Shown here one piece after another: positions 23,101-31,574 of a DNA stretch of 64,000 nucleotides. The notes beneath the pieces are model-generated. The model saw nothing but the letters and a program-made list of their open reading frames with translations, was not told the DNA's origin and ran no database searches. The stretch is from positions 27,194,132-27,258,131 of the forward strand of contig OY754981.1 of NCBI GenBank assembly GCA_963576475.1. The letters are read 5' to 3'. Numbering within the stretch: the stretch's first letter is position 1; each line of letters starts with the position of its first letter. Position numbers and translations under genes: made by a program. The DNA is from Molanna angustata. Lineage: Eukaryota > Arthropoda > Insecta > Trichoptera > Molannidae.

Positions 23101-25787
23101 TAGATATTTTAAAAATATAAAGCATACATATGAACTTTTGAAATTATAGGGATACTAGGTAGGTATTAGTGCTCGAATTTTATTTATTTAAAAAAGAAAG
23201 AGAGATAGAGACCACATATTACGTTCTGTCAGTTATTCAATGAAATTTTTTGAATCACGTACATATTCTTTATATTAAAATTTGCAGGTGGCAGATGGGC
23301 AAAGGCTGCATGTTGCCTTACGAGCTATACCCAGCGACCAGAATGATATGAACAAGACTGTTGTTGGCTCGAAGCCTTCTCAGGAAACCGCCAATCATCA
23401 GAATCCACCATGCCAACAAACCACTGCACCGTCATTAGACGAAATAACAAACAGGGTCTTCGAAGAATTGCTTCAAGGCAAGGGGGACAGACTTTCGGCA
23501 AATGTTGAAGAAGCTTCCATAAAAGTAATTGGATGTTTATTTTCTAAGCTTGTATTCATTTAGTTAAAAAGTGTATGCTTATGAGACATGTGAGGTAAAA
23601 ACGATTTATGATTGAATAGGAAATGAGGATATGAGAATGTTCAATTAAAAGAGATTTCATGAGTAAGAAGAAAATAATGGGTTGGCCACATAGAAATGAT
23701 GACAAAAAAAAAACAAAACCAAAATTATTATATTTTCACTTCCTCTCTTTCAAGATAATTGAAAGCTCAGTGGTTAGATATCTGACTACTGAGCCAAAGG
23801 TCCCAGGTTTGATTCCAGGTGGAGACACAGTTTTCTATTCTGTTTCCAGTCTGTATCTGTGACATGATAAATATCATAAGTGTCCAGAATATGGCAACTT
23901 GTTATTGGGTGCATTTTGAATAATATTTGACATAGTACCTGTTTGTTCATACACTCTATAGCTTATAGATTTTTATACACATTTTTTGTTTATTCGTTTG
24001 ATTATAACTTATTTTTCCTTTAACAGTCTGATAACTGCAGTTCGGAGAATTCGTCCGGTGTGTTTGGTCGCTTCTTGCGCCGCGACGACCACCGTTCCAA
24101 GGGTGTCAAGATAAAGAAGAATGTCCAACCCAACATACCTCCTCCGGCTGCCAGCGGTGCTAGATCCAACGTCCACTCTGGATCCAGCGAAGGAGGATCA
24201 TCGTGTTGTATGGAGGATGGAATATGTAACGCTCCACAGAAACCGCTGATAGCCAAATTGAGAGCCGGAGTCAGAATACAGAATGCAGTGGGAGTACCGA
24301 GTGCTTTGGAAAACACAGGTAAATTATATTTTATTTTGGTTATACCTAAAAAAATACAGTATTTACACTTGTTAGTAAGAGTATTTCAGCAGCACAGTAC
24401 AGTGATATTTTCAGTTGCAAAATATGTCATTTACACATATCTGGGGGGCAAGTCTAGTCCAACCGGCGAAATCAAAACCCTCACGATTACCCATGTCATG
24501 GATCCATATAATTATTATATGGATTTCTATAACATCTTAAGATAGGTATTATAGAACTCCATATAATAATTATATCCATGATATGGTGAGGGTTTTATTT
24601 CGCCGGTTGGACCAGACTTGCCCCCTAGATTATAAAACCTCGTTTATCACATTTTTTTTCAAACTTTGTAACTGTCACTTCCTATTGTGAAGATTCTTAT
24701 CGAGGAGCAATATCTGTGAACAGGAGTCACTATATTGAATAAATAAAACATTACATAATTTATAATTACTGAATAATCCTTTTTTTATCACTATTTACAT
24801 GTAGTAAATACTATACACATACCTATTATGGCTGTGTAATATATGTGTATAATATTTACATGTAGTAAATACTATACACATACCTATTATGGCTGTGTAA
24901 TATATGCGTAACTTTACTATATTTTTAATATACATTTCCTTTTTGTTACAGAATTTTTAGAAAACCTAAAGCAAATACAAAGGGCCCGCTTAAAAGACAA
25001 AGCATGCAATGGAAACGAACAGTCGGTCGTCACCAACGGACTGGATTTTCAAAAGGGTAAAGAAAACAACGTCTGTGGAAAAACAATTTCTAACCAACAA
25101 TATCAATATGAGGAAAGAGTCTCTCAAACCTACGCTACTAGGGGCATACCGGTTGCTGCCACTCGTGTCAATCCAGTTCTTCCAACTGTCCCGTCAATAA
25201 AGCCATCACCCGCACCCAGGCTGTCTTTGGGACAGGGAAGCCCAAATAAGATTAACTCAAACGGTATAATATCAATTAAAAAAGTCACCGAATCAGAAAA
25301 CTACAGCAACCATGTGATTGAATATTCACCTGCCAAAAGCGGTTTCAACAGCCTGGACAACACGGTCATAGAAAACACCAAATTAGATGCTAGTGCTAAT
25401 CCACCCGAGAACGCTAAAAGTGAACCCAACAAAAAATTTCATGGAAATCTTGCGCAAGACTATCTCAACAGTTCAACGACGAGCGGAAGTGACAACTTCA
25501 TGAGAGCTTGCGACATTTTAAACTCTAGCTTTCACAGCACAAGCAGTTCGTGCGAAAATGAACCGTTTAGAAACGGAGTCGGAGACCCTCCCCCCCTACC
25601 CCCGAAGCCCAAAGTGCTGCCCATAAAACCATCCAATTGGGGCCATCATATAGCAACAAACGACGAGACAATAATCAATCTGAGAATGCAAGAGGTCAAT
25701 CTTCCGGAAATTAACGCTAAGGAATCTATGGCAAAGATGGACAAAAGAACTGTTTATCTCGATCAACCTAGCAGTAGTTTTGTATAA
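15930..25787 (+). CDS. loco: Loco / RGS12-14-type regulator of G-protein signalling (spliced, 5' end incomplete)
   Basis: Nine exons (15930-16052, 17836-18174, 19554-19730, 20286-20525, 21363-21581, 22221-22457, 23288-23524, 24027-24318, 24952-25787) join into one open frame of 899 codons plus stop. The first seven junctions are phase 0, the last is phase 1. Counting from the first listed codon, residues about 66-184 form an RGS domain ([33 protein letters not shown]), which accelerates GTP hydrolysis on Gi/Go alpha subunits. Residues about 316-458 form tandem Raf-like Ras-binding domains. Residue 622 onward is a GoLoco-like motif ([18 protein letters not shown]) and near the C terminus is a proline-rich stretch, PPPLPPKPK. 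This order is that of insect Loco and vertebrate RGS12/RGS14, which act at the cell cortex on Gi signalling. PDZ/PTB exons of long isoforms are not visible here and would lie upstream. Introns are full of repeats. Family assignment is firm; start exon is uncertain. Confidence 0.93.
16320..16870 (+). mobile_element. LINE reverse-transcriptase C-terminal fragment
   Basis: Encodes [20 protein letters not shown], then [11 protein letters not shown] and [17 protein letters not shown], the thumb/C-terminal region of non-LTR reverse transcriptases. From about 16745 the frame runs into a repeat also present at 28880-29005 (reversed), 47935-48010 and 61690-61740 (reversed). It sits in a loco intron and lacks the catalytic part. 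Confidence 0.75.
16959..16994. repeat. (TTTA)n microsatellite
   Basis: About nine ATTT units directly after the LINE fragment; possibly its tail. Confidence 0.85.
17113..17185. repeat. (CA)n microsatellite
   Basis: About 36 uninterrupted AC units in a loco intron. Confidence 0.95.
17237..17716 (-). mobile_element. LINE reverse-transcriptase C-terminal fragment
   Basis: Minus strand, one open frame: [56 protein letters not shown]. This matches the post-catalytic region of jockey/CR1-type ORF2. It inserted in a loco intron antisense to the gene. An 18-bp perfect inverted repeat lies at its 5' edge. Confidence 0.75.
17630..17680. repeat. 18-bp perfect inverted repeat at LINE 5' junction
   Basis: agtgatatgtgttacata (17630-17647) and its reverse complement (17663-17680) are separated by 15 bases. 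One arm lies in LINE coding sequence; the other continues the open frame without family resemblance. Confidence 0.75.
17836..18174 (+). CDS. loco: loco exon: N-terminal and central RGS domain
   Basis: 113 codons after acceptor aacag (a cag repeat leaves 17836 or 17839 as the start) up to donor gtaaga. Encoded hallmarks are [26 protein letters not shown] and VNVDAHARQ, the first seven helices of an RGS box; the Asn of SAEN is a Galpha-contacting residue in this family. The exon is strikingly G+C-rich compared with flanking DNA and with the other loco exons, with an Ala/Arg-rich insert ([18 protein letters not shown]) between helices. A 30-bp minisatellite begins about 45 bases after its donor. 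Confidence 0.93.
18219..18375. repeat. 30-bp minisatellite next to the RGS exon
   Basis: Five to six units of about 30 bp beginning aataactcgatggta and ending gattccat, starting 45 bases after the splice donor of the 17836 exon. The 3' units are more diverged. Confidence 0.8.
18380..19085. other. loco intron, nothing recognised
   Basis: A+T-rich, no exon-like stretch. Confidence 0.45.
19090..19460 (-). mobile_element. LINE C-terminal fragment, same type as 17237-17716
   Basis: Minus strand: [39 protein letters not shown]. The L-x-x-R-R..D..FLYKL..(I)(I)D.P.LL layout equals that of the neighbouring fragment. It is in a loco intron. Confidence 0.7.
19554..19730 (+). CDS. loco: loco exon: end of the RGS domain
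   Basis: 59 codons between acceptor ttgcag and donor gtaagt. [17 protein letters not shown] and KECLLAEL are the last two RGS helices, which close the box opened in the 17836 exon. A Pro/Ser-rich linker ([16 protein letters not shown]) follows. Confidence 0.93.
20060..20235 (-). mobile_element. LINE 3' coding tail
   Basis: Minus strand reads [20 protein letters not shown] and GMVEE, the W-I-G-H-x-L-x-H-x-x-L-L..EG block of RTE-type ORF2 ends, with stops on either side. It lies about 50 bases before the 20286 loco exon. Confidence 0.65.
20286..20525 (+). CDS. loco: loco exon: basic/acidic linker between RGS and RBD
   Basis: 80 codons, phase 0 at both ends, acceptor ttttcag, donor gtaact. It begins [20 protein letters not shown], a basic segment conserved in RGS12/14-type proteins just after the RGS box, followed by an acidic Glu/Gly-rich and Ser-rich linker. 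The basic part could serve for membrane or nuclear targeting; that is inference. Confidence 0.88.
20632..20780. repeat. 49-bp minisatellite, three copies
   Basis: ggcaattcaccctgcaaaga begins at 20642, 20691 and 20740 with almost no divergence, pointing to recent duplication in a loco intron. Confidence 0.92.
20800..21265. other. loco intron, nothing recognised
   Basis: A+T-rich, low complexity. Confidence 0.45.
21270..21345. repeat. 19-bp tandem repeat just before the RBD1 exon
   Basis: Three full units of cttctcatcaaacatttaa and a degenerate fourth, ending about 15-20 bases before the splice acceptor at 21362, where the branch point and pyrimidine tract should be. Confidence 0.85.
21363..21581 (+). 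CDS. loco: loco exon: start of first Ras-binding domain
   Basis: 73 codons after acceptor atttcag, donor gtatga. A Cys-rich lead ([13 protein letters not shown]) precedes CRVLLPNA and the helix [14 protein letters not shown], the ubiquitin-like strand and helix pattern of a Raf-like RBD, ending in [11 protein letters not shown]. Confidence 0.9.
21600..22215. other. loco intron, nothing recognised
   Basis: The 112-codon frame at 21553-21891 begins inside the RBD1 exon in another frame and is not coding. Confidence 0.4.
22221..22457 (+). CDS. loco: loco exon: end of RBD1 and most of RBD2
   Basis: 79 codons after acceptor gtttacag, donor gtaatt. The sequence [20 protein letters not shown] completes RBD1; [20 protein letters not shown] and the helix [14 protein letters not shown] form RBD2. 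Tandem RBDs that bind Ras-family GTPases are the signature of RGS12/RGS14/Loco. Confidence 0.92.
22783..22985 (-). mobile_element. LINE 3' coding tail
   Basis: Minus strand encodes [20 protein letters not shown] and [15 protein letters not shown], then a stop at 22783: the RGR-x-x-x-x-W-x-D-x-I and D-W-R-R-L motifs of non-LTR ORF2 ends. It is intact over about 65 codons, antisense in a loco intron. Confidence 0.75.
23015..23059. repeat. 22-bp perfect palindrome with 1-base loop
   Basis: Arms 23015-23036 and 23038-23059 (tagccttattattttttatt..) are exact reverse complements around a single G, next to the LINE tail. Confidence 0.85.
23288..23524 (+). CDS. loco: loco exon: end of RBD2 and linker
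   Basis: 79 codons after acceptor ttgcag, donor gtaatt. [13 protein letters not shown] closes RBD2. A Gln/Asn/Pro-rich linker follows, then the amphipathic segment [20 protein letters not shown], which vaguely recalls a GoLoco helix but lacks the D-Q-R triad; the better match is in the 24952 exon. Confidence 0.88.
23758..23939 (+). mobile_element. tRNA-derived SINE, family C, + copy
   Basis: A box region agctcagtggttagatatc and B box caggtttgattcc are followed by ggagacacag, agtctgtatctgtgac and gataaatat, as in the copies at 48193 and 55325 (reversed). It is in a loco intron. Confidence 0.7.
24027..24318 (+). CDS. loco: loco exon: basic and Ser-rich linker
   Basis: Acceptor ttaacag, donor gtaaat, ending in phase 1. 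It encodes [19 protein letters not shown], a Pro/Ser/Gly linker, and [16 protein letters not shown]. The single trailing G completes a Glu codon with the next exon. The following intron contains a long inverted-repeat element (24439-24630) and a 61-bp duplication. Confidence 0.88.
24439..24630. mobile_element. MITE with long inverted repeats, about 80-bp arms
   Basis: Starts ctggggggcaagtct and ends in its complement agacttgccccctag. Arms share ccaaccggcgaaat and aaaaccctca. Related elements: 14810-14900 (half) and 27636-27747 (diverged). It lies in the last loco intron. Confidence 0.85.
24793..24915. repeat. 61-bp tandem duplication in the last loco intron
   Basis: Two copies with tttacatgtagtaaatacta and ctattatggctgtgtaatat, nearly identical, ending about 35 bases before the terminal exon. 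Confidence 0.88.
24952..25787 (+). CDS. loco: loco terminal exon: GoLoco-like motif and C-terminal tail
   Basis: Begins after acceptor tttgttacag, keeps the frame of the previous exon and runs to a TAA at 25785-25787. The first residues, [18 protein letters not shown], align with the GoLoco motif that holds Gi-alpha in its GDP form, but the usual acidic-Gln-Arg triad reads D-K-A. The remaining roughly 255 residues are Ser/Asn-rich and probably disordered, with an SH3-ligand-like [12 protein letters not shown] near the end. Confidence 0.9.
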
Positions 25788-25799
25788 TTAAATCATTTT

Positions 25800-27180
25800 C
25801 TCACACTAATATTTAAAATACAATATAATTACATGTTGTTTTTCAATTAAGCACAATGTTTTTGAAATTATTTTTATCCTTACTACATATGTGTATGCAC
25901 TAATTGTTATTTCTTTAAATCTATAATGAATATTCAACATACACATTTATATGTAGAAGAGGTTGAATTATTTTATCAATTACTTCCATTCTAATAAAAC
26001 AGTCAATCAAATTAACAATAAATTAACCTTTATTGATTATGTTGAATTAATTTATTTTGAATTACTACCGTTTCCTTTTCTTGAAAAGTATAAATGTATA
26101 ATTTAAATTATATTCTGATGAGACCATAATATAATATTAATAATTACCAATTCCTTACACCCAGTGGTTTAGCTACCTAACAGCATGGTCATGTAAAGCA
26201 TGAGGGCCCAAATTTCTGAACATGTTATATGAAAAAATAATATTGAAAGTTAATAGAGCATACACAATTAAAATAAAATGAACTTCCAAATATGCACACT
26301 TATTACCTTCTTATGTATGAAACACAAACAAGTATTGTATATCACCAAATCTGTGATGTATAAGATTTTTTCGTGAAAGTTTTATTTAATAGCAAGAATA
26401 TTAAAAAAAAGGCAAAGTTTTCTCTTTCGATTGAAGTCAAAATTTAATTCACAGGCCTTGTATGTTTTTAGTTAATCACAATAAAAATTAAAAAGGGTTT
26501 TATTGTAACTAATTATGTCAAAGACATGTCATATCTTTTAAGGGTTCTGGGTAAAAGATTTTAAAAATTTACTATTTTGTCTACTATAGACCATGTGCTA
26601 GTTATAATTATGTCATTTCACTTTTTTTTAATTTCAAGGGAGCACGATGATTTTTTGCACGATAGCCCTCAATTTCTAGTTAAGCCATTGCTTACACCCT
26701 GTACAAGAAGTGAGTTTATTCCCAAATGGCAATTACTTCCAACTTACCAATATTTCCATCTCAGAAATCAAATATTGCATGAAAAATGTTTTTTAATATA
26801 TATCTCTGCTTTAATCACATAAGTATTCATCGGAAGTATTATTTTACTTAGACATTAAATTTTTATCCTGAGAACATCTGTTATATTACATTCTTCTCTT
26901 TACATTTCTATAATATAAACTGTTATGTTTCATGTATTGTAATGTTATTTATTAATTTAAATATGAATAATGAACATAAAATAAAATATATTTATGAATT
27001 TCAAATGTAATTTAATTTCCTTCTTAAATATGTTTTTTATTTTGTTTTCATTCAAAGTACTGCCTAAAACAATACATCTTTTTTTTACCGACTGAATTAT
27101 GCTTGTAATTAATTTTATGTAACAATATCAAAATAATCTGAGTAAGTAATTTTTCCAGTTGAATTTCTTCCCAAATCTAC
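25800..27180. other. loco 3' flank and A+T-rich DNA; SINE family B fragment at 26640-26800
   Basis: Contains likely loco 3' UTR. 26640-26800 matches the body of the SINE at 8756-8955 (atggcaattacttccaactta, caaatattgcatgaaaaatg), without its tRNA head. Confidence 0.45.
25993..25998 (+). promoter_or_regulatory. candidate poly(A) signal for loco
   Basis: AATAAA about 206 bases after the loco stop codon in A+T-rich DNA. Further AATAAA copies occur near 26974, so the true 3' end could be more distal. Confidence 0.4.
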
Positions 27181-27182
27181 AA

Positions 27183-27621
27183 ATCGATACCTCCTACGTA
27201 AACTACCGTAAGCCACATTTTTGCAATTTTGAGTTTTTTACATATTTGGGTTCCTTTTGGATCTATCTATCAAAAACACAAACAAAAAAAATTCAAAGTC
27301 TTAAAAATACGTTTCTTACAAACTTAAAATATCGTATCTAAAATTTAGAACGACGTGTAGTACGGTATTAACAAATACTATTGTTTACGCAGAAAAAACG
27401 CAGAGAATTCTGTGACGCTAGTGTAGCATTTTCCCGAAAGTATTGACTCTGTTGAAATTATTTAAATCGTAAATTTTAAATAATATTTTTTTTATAACTC
27501 GTAATCAATATGAACCCAATATGTTAAGATTTGTGTTTCCTGTGAACATTTGAAACTTTAAACTGCTCTCCTCTAAATTTGACTTTTTGCACTTACGGTA
27601 GTTTACGAAGGAGGTATCGAA
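27183..27621. mobile_element. DNA element with about 30-bp terminal inverted repeats
   Basis: Left end atcgatacctcctacgtaaa and right end, reversed, atttcgatacctccttcgta continue together through actaccgtaag. 439 bases between outer ends, no coding capacity. Target duplication is not clear. Confidence 0.7.
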
Positions 27622-27635
27622 ATAGACACTAAAAA

Positions 27636-27747
27636 AAGGGTACAAGTCCCATTAAACGGTTGAAACCCTCTTGATAACCCATATATCTATATGGGTAATC
27701 ATCAGTGTTTTGATTTCACCGTTTGACAGGACTTGCCCTTCAGATTT
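27636..27747. mobile_element. diverged MITE related to 24439-24630
   Basis: Begins ggtacaagtccc, contains aacggttgaaaccctc and ends with gacaggacttgccc, a foldback sharing the gcaagtc ends and gaaaccctc motif of the 24439 element. Confidence 0.6.
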
Positions 27748-27759
27748 ATATATTTTTTT

Positions 27760-28324
27760 CCTCTTTTAACAAAAATTAGCTCTTAATATATTTTGACATA
27801 TTTCGAAGTAGGCATGTTTACTTTATGTATATTATGAATCAGTTGTTTGGAATGAAACGTATTAAAATGAAATTCAACGCCAAATAAATATTTTTTATGA
27901 GAGCTTTGTCTAAAAGCTCAACAGTGTATGGCATTTTTGTTTCAATTTTTCATAACGACTATAAACTCCATAGAATTTGGCAGATGCATTGATTTAAATA
28001 AAAAAAATCTTTCATTGAAAACAAAATAATTCAAAAGATGAAAAATTTATTTGATTAATCCTTTGCTAAATTTATTTAGCCTATTTTATTGAATTTTACG
28101 TATTATTTTCATGATGTGACAAAGTTATAAATTATTTTTTAAATTATACAAATTGATTAAAAACCGTGTCTTAATTAATATATGTATATCTTATTAATGC
28201 ATAACAAAAAGTATGCTTTGTGATTAATATTACTCTTATGATAATGTATTATACTAAAAATGTCTTATATTTTTATTATCTTGACTGAATCGGTAACTTT
28301 ACATTAAAATATAAAAAAGTATTA

Positions 28325-28366
<42 letters not shown>

Positions 28367-28800
28367 TTTATTGTTGTATTACATACATTATACATTTTAT
28401 TATTATCTGTTTGTAAGTACGTAATTATTGCTTTAATATATACATTTATTTGTTATTTAATTTTGTGTGAAGTAAATTGTATTGAAAATTGTGATTTTTG
28501 TAATATTTATAAAATTATTGTTCTATCGGAATCATTTATTTAATATAAGGTAGTTATTTGTAATTGATTATACAAAAACGTATTTTACTGTGTATTTAAT
28601 GTGAATATTATTTTTAATAAATCTAATTTTTCTTAAGACTTTTTTTTATTATAATTACATACCCAAAATTGTAATTTTTAATAGGATGAAAAATGATATA
28701 TTTTTTATAATCTAATGTTATCAACAAATAATTAATAACCACAATCTAATATAGTGATTGGTAAATAACTTAAAAGATCACAAGTGCAAAATGCATATTT
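27760..28800. other. A+T-rich intergenic DNA with an (AT)n tract at 28328-28361
   Basis: No exon, hairpin or repeat other than the 34-base dinucleotide run. Confidence 0.45.
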
Positions 28801-28879
28801 GGGATTTTGTTTAGTTTGTAGTTTGCTGAACTGCCCCTCTTTTTTTTCCAAAAAGTATTCTCAGGTTAATCATAATTTG

Positions 28880-29005
28880 ACCAACTTTAATATAGTTGTC
28901 ACCAAATATCTCGAGCTGTTTCCCCGAGAAGGGGGGCAATTTGCATGTATACCAATGAAGCAAAAACACAAATTTGGGTTCAGCACACCCAGAGAAGCCA
29001 TGATC
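28880..29005 (-). mobile_element. interspersed repeat, family D (reversed)
   Basis: Read on the minus strand: aacccaaatttgtgttttt, gcttcattggtatacatgc, cccccttctcgggg. The same order occurs at 16745-16870, 47935-48010 and, in part, 61690-61740. Not coding. Confidence 0.6.
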
Positions 29006-29132
29006 AATATGTTTAAAATTATACTTCAACAAAATTATTAAACTAACATTTTTAACAAATATCAAGTTGTGAAAAATGTTTGAAGTTGCCTTATAAGGAC
29101 ACGAATAAAAAAATTAGTACTATGATATTCCT

Positions 29133-29138
29133 TTTATT
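29133..29138 (-). promoter_or_regulatory. poly(A) signal of mRpL45
   Basis: AATAAA on the minus strand 33-38 bases after the mRpL45 stop; a second overlapping candidate lies only 12 bases after the stop. Confidence 0.55.
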
Positions 29139-29170
29139 ATTATAATACCTATTTTTATTACAAGTGTTGA

Positions 29171-30136
29171 TTAAGCTGTCGCTAGGGGTCTTTCTCCATC
29201 GGTTTGTGTTGTTAAAGAAGAATCTTCTTTTTCTTTTGCAAATTTAGAGAGTCCCACATCAATAACAGCATCAGACTTGCAGAAAGTTTGACGAGATGGT
29301 TCCTTTTCAGGCATCCAATCGGGAATGATCTTATCGTGCATTCTCCAACTACCATACACATTGGATAAGTGTTTCTCAAACACAATATACTCCAAAACGT
29401 CTTTAGCTATTATTTCACTACCATGCATTAACCTACCAAACCGATCATAGATCGCTAATATTTGTTGAGTGTGGAACCGAACAGTTATTTGTCCATAAAA
29501 ATTATCTTTGGTTATTAGAGTTGTTGATCTGGCATGTACGACTCGCGGTGGTTCCAGAGATTTTATAAATTTCCATTTTATGGTTTTATCTAATACATTA
29601 GTCATCAACATAGGATAACACTTTTCAGTTACGAAATCTCGAATTTTAATTCTTTCTTTTTGGGCTAAATATGTGTGAGTCTGCAAATAGATGTCTTGAG
29701 CTTGATCGCAAAATGTTTTTACATCAAAATCTTCGTCGAAAGATCGAATCTTACGAACAGCCAACATCAGTTTTGATTTCTTTTCTAGTGCTTCTACTTG
29801 TTGTTTTGCCCCGGCTTTGCTAATGATGGACATTTTACCGTCACCCTCCGGGGGCACGTACGGTTCGAAAATAGATCCTGTACATGACATATAAAATGTT
29901 CTTTCAACCCATGGTCGCGGTGGAATCAATCCCTGCTTTTTCAATATACTACGATGTCTTTCTTCTGAAATCTCATCATCTTGTTTTTCTTGAAAGTCTG
30001 GCAACTCAACTTTCGCAACCTTTAACTTTCTAAGTTTTTTAAACTTGGGATTCCAATGCTTTGTTTTACGATGTCTAACTATATCCAAGTTTATAAGCGG
30101 CTGCACAGTCGGGGACAGGAGAGTCCATTGAGGCAG
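29171..30136 (-). CDS. mRpL45: mRpL45 exon 2
   Basis: 322 codons including the stop, beginning LPQWTLLSPTVQPLINLDIV after acceptor gttttcag. It holds essentially the whole mature protein. The C-terminal tail after PDWMPEKEPS is Lys/Glu/Asp-rich and less conserved in character. Confidence 0.95.
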   Translation of the reverse strand: MPQWTLLSPTVQPLINLDIVRHRKTKHWNPKFKKLRKLKVAKVELPDFQEKQDDEISEERHRSILKKQGLIPPRPWVERTFYMSCTGSIFEPYVPPEGDGKMSIISKAGAKQQVEALEKKSKLMLAVRKIRSFDEDFDVKTFCDQAQDIYLQTHTYLAQKERIKIRDFVTEKCYPMLMTNVLDKTIKWKFIKSLEPPRVVHARSTTLITKDNFYGQITVRFHTQQILAIYDRFGRLMHGSEIIAKDVLEYIVFEKHLSNVYGSWRMHDKIIPDWMPEKEPSRQTFCKSDAVIDVGLSKFAKEKEDSSLTTQTDGERPLATA

Positions 30137-30339
30137 CTGAAAACACAATTATACTAGTTTATAACCTAAAATATCAAAACGAAGAAACTCGATTAAAATT
30201 AATACGATTTGACCAACTTCAATGCAAAATTCAGTTTAATTTGTAAAAATGTTAAAAAATAATCATGCCATAAACATAATAATATATTTAAAGTAACCTT
30301 TAAATAACTAGTGCAAAACCGACTTGTCAAAGACGCCAT
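29171..30339 (-). CDS. mRpL45: mitochondrial ribosomal protein L45 (two exons)
   Basis: On the minus strand exon 1 (30339-30298) encodes MASLTSRFCTSYLK and splices at gttact. Exon 2 (30136-29171) follows acceptor gttttcag and ends in TAA, giving 335 residues, close to the family's usual length. The first residues are Ser/Arg/Thr-rich without acids, as in a mitochondrial presequence. The middle carries the Tim44-like fold of mL45 (FDEDFDVKTFCDQAQDIYLQ, then WKFIKSLEPPRVVHARST). The protein sits by the exit tunnel of the mitochondrial large subunit and helps anchor it to the inner membrane (family knowledge). Conserved blocks include HWNPKFKKLR and RPWVERTFYMSCTG. It is transcribed away from the BZW gene and toward the loco 3' end. 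The reading frame is intact. Confidence 0.95.
30298..30339 (-). CDS. mRpL45: mRpL45 exon 1 (presequence)
   Basis: 14 codons from ATG at 30339 to a donor beginning at 30297. Upstream DNA on this strand has an in-frame stop close by and no alternative Met. The product is rich in Ser, Thr and Arg, fitting a mitochondrial import signal. Confidence 0.8.
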
Positions 30340-30344
30340 TTTAT

Positions 30345-30930
30345 TGCACTAATTGCATAGAAAATCTTCCTTTGACATTAATAAATAAATTTCTTTTCTA
30401 TGCCATTAATATTGATGTTTAAGGTACATCGTATTTATTGTAAACGATTTACCAAATATCGAAAAAAAAATGCTGAAGCAACTTCTCTTTTACGGGTAAC
30501 CACTTTCTCCAAGATAGCTGGTGTATCAGAAGAGCAAAATTATCTCTACCGTTTCATTGTTCAATGCTTTGTTTAAAAATAGTTAAGTACCCCCAAAAAA
30601 TTAAAGAAGAGAAGACTTTATCGATGGAGATGATTTCTTTCCACGATGACGGCATACTGCAAATCATATCTCTACAGATACAGATGACGCAGAAAATCGT
30701 TTCGTGTCTTCAAGTGTCTCTTTTTCCCTCGTGGCCTTTTCTCTTTTTACCATCACCATTTGCCCCTAGGTCCTCTCTTACCTTTTACCTCGCAACACTT
30801 TTTTACGTTACGGCAAAGTCACACAAACTCTCATGGCAATTAAAGATATGCATGTTGACGCGACCATCTCTGTTCGCTTTCTTTTTATTAACACTGACTT
30901 TACTAGAAAAAAAATATTATACTCACATTT
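30345..30930. other. region between mRpL45 and a hairpin; no gene
   Basis: Holds the mRpL45 promoter by position. The 133-codon frame at 30564-30965 is hydrophobic and unsupported. Confidence 0.35.
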
Positions 30931-30939
30931 TCAACAGCA

Positions 30940-30970
30940 GCAGGCTAAGTCTGATACAGACTTAGCCTGC
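30940..30970. repeat. 14-bp perfect hairpin with 3-base loop
   Basis: gcaggctaagtctg (30940-30953) and its complement (30957-30970). The same 14-mer recurs once at 36098. Confidence 0.75.
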
Positions 30971-30974
30971 AGAG

Positions 30975-31215
30975 TGCAAGAAAAAAACTGACAGTCACCT
31001 ACCCTCTGTCGACACGGACCGCGTACAACAAATGGGGGACAGTTAAAAAGAGCCACCTTCCTGGATCGTGACGGATGCTGAGTTTGGAAAGTGCTCCCAG
31101 CGCTGTTGAGTCGCGCTGGACCCTTGGGCAACGGCTTATAGCCTGTCCCCTTCACCTATTGACGGCGGTCTATTCCGGCATTGAAAGTTCATCAATACGC
31201 TCATGGCCGTGAAGA
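30975..31215. other. G+C-richer unassigned block
   Basis: Compositionally distinct from its surroundings, bordered by the 30940 hairpin. A minus-strand 74-codon frame is present but unlike any family I know. Probably an element remnant. Confidence 0.3.
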
Positions 31216-31458
31216 AAAGAAAATAATGTGTGTATGCAATAACAATAACAAATTTTGTGACATTTTTTCTCGATAATTTGTGCTTTTTTTTATTCTGTAA
31301 ACGTGTGACGTATAGATATAACATTATTTTACACTCATCATTTATGACGTAGACGTCTTAATTTATCGACAGTATTGTGTGACGCTAGCCCAAATCCGCG
31401 TTTAATTCTAGTCTTGATTTTGTTAATATAGTTGGGCCGCAATTTTCTATGAAGAGTT

Positions 31459-31571
31459 TCAATTTTAACTTTTGAGTGAGCTCGTCCTTCAACGCACTAG
31501 TAGGAGGGTATCAATATCAATGTGATACCCTCCTCCCAAGTATATTGGAGGACGAGCTCACTTAAAATTCA
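31459..31571. mobile_element. short foldback MITE
   Basis: Arms 31459-31513 and 31520-31571 share aattttaa, gtgagctcgtcct and ggagggtatca in inverted order. Confidence 0.75.
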
Positions 31572-31574
31572 ATT

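Noticed and set aside
23480..23524. GoLoco motif in the 23288 exon
   Set aside because: The helix [12 protein letters not shown] is suggestive, but the acidic-Gln-Arg triad is absent and the 24952 exon aligns better.
30564..30965. 133-codon gene upstream of mRpL45
   Set aside because: Hydrophobic, no motif, and its end lies in the hairpin at 30940.
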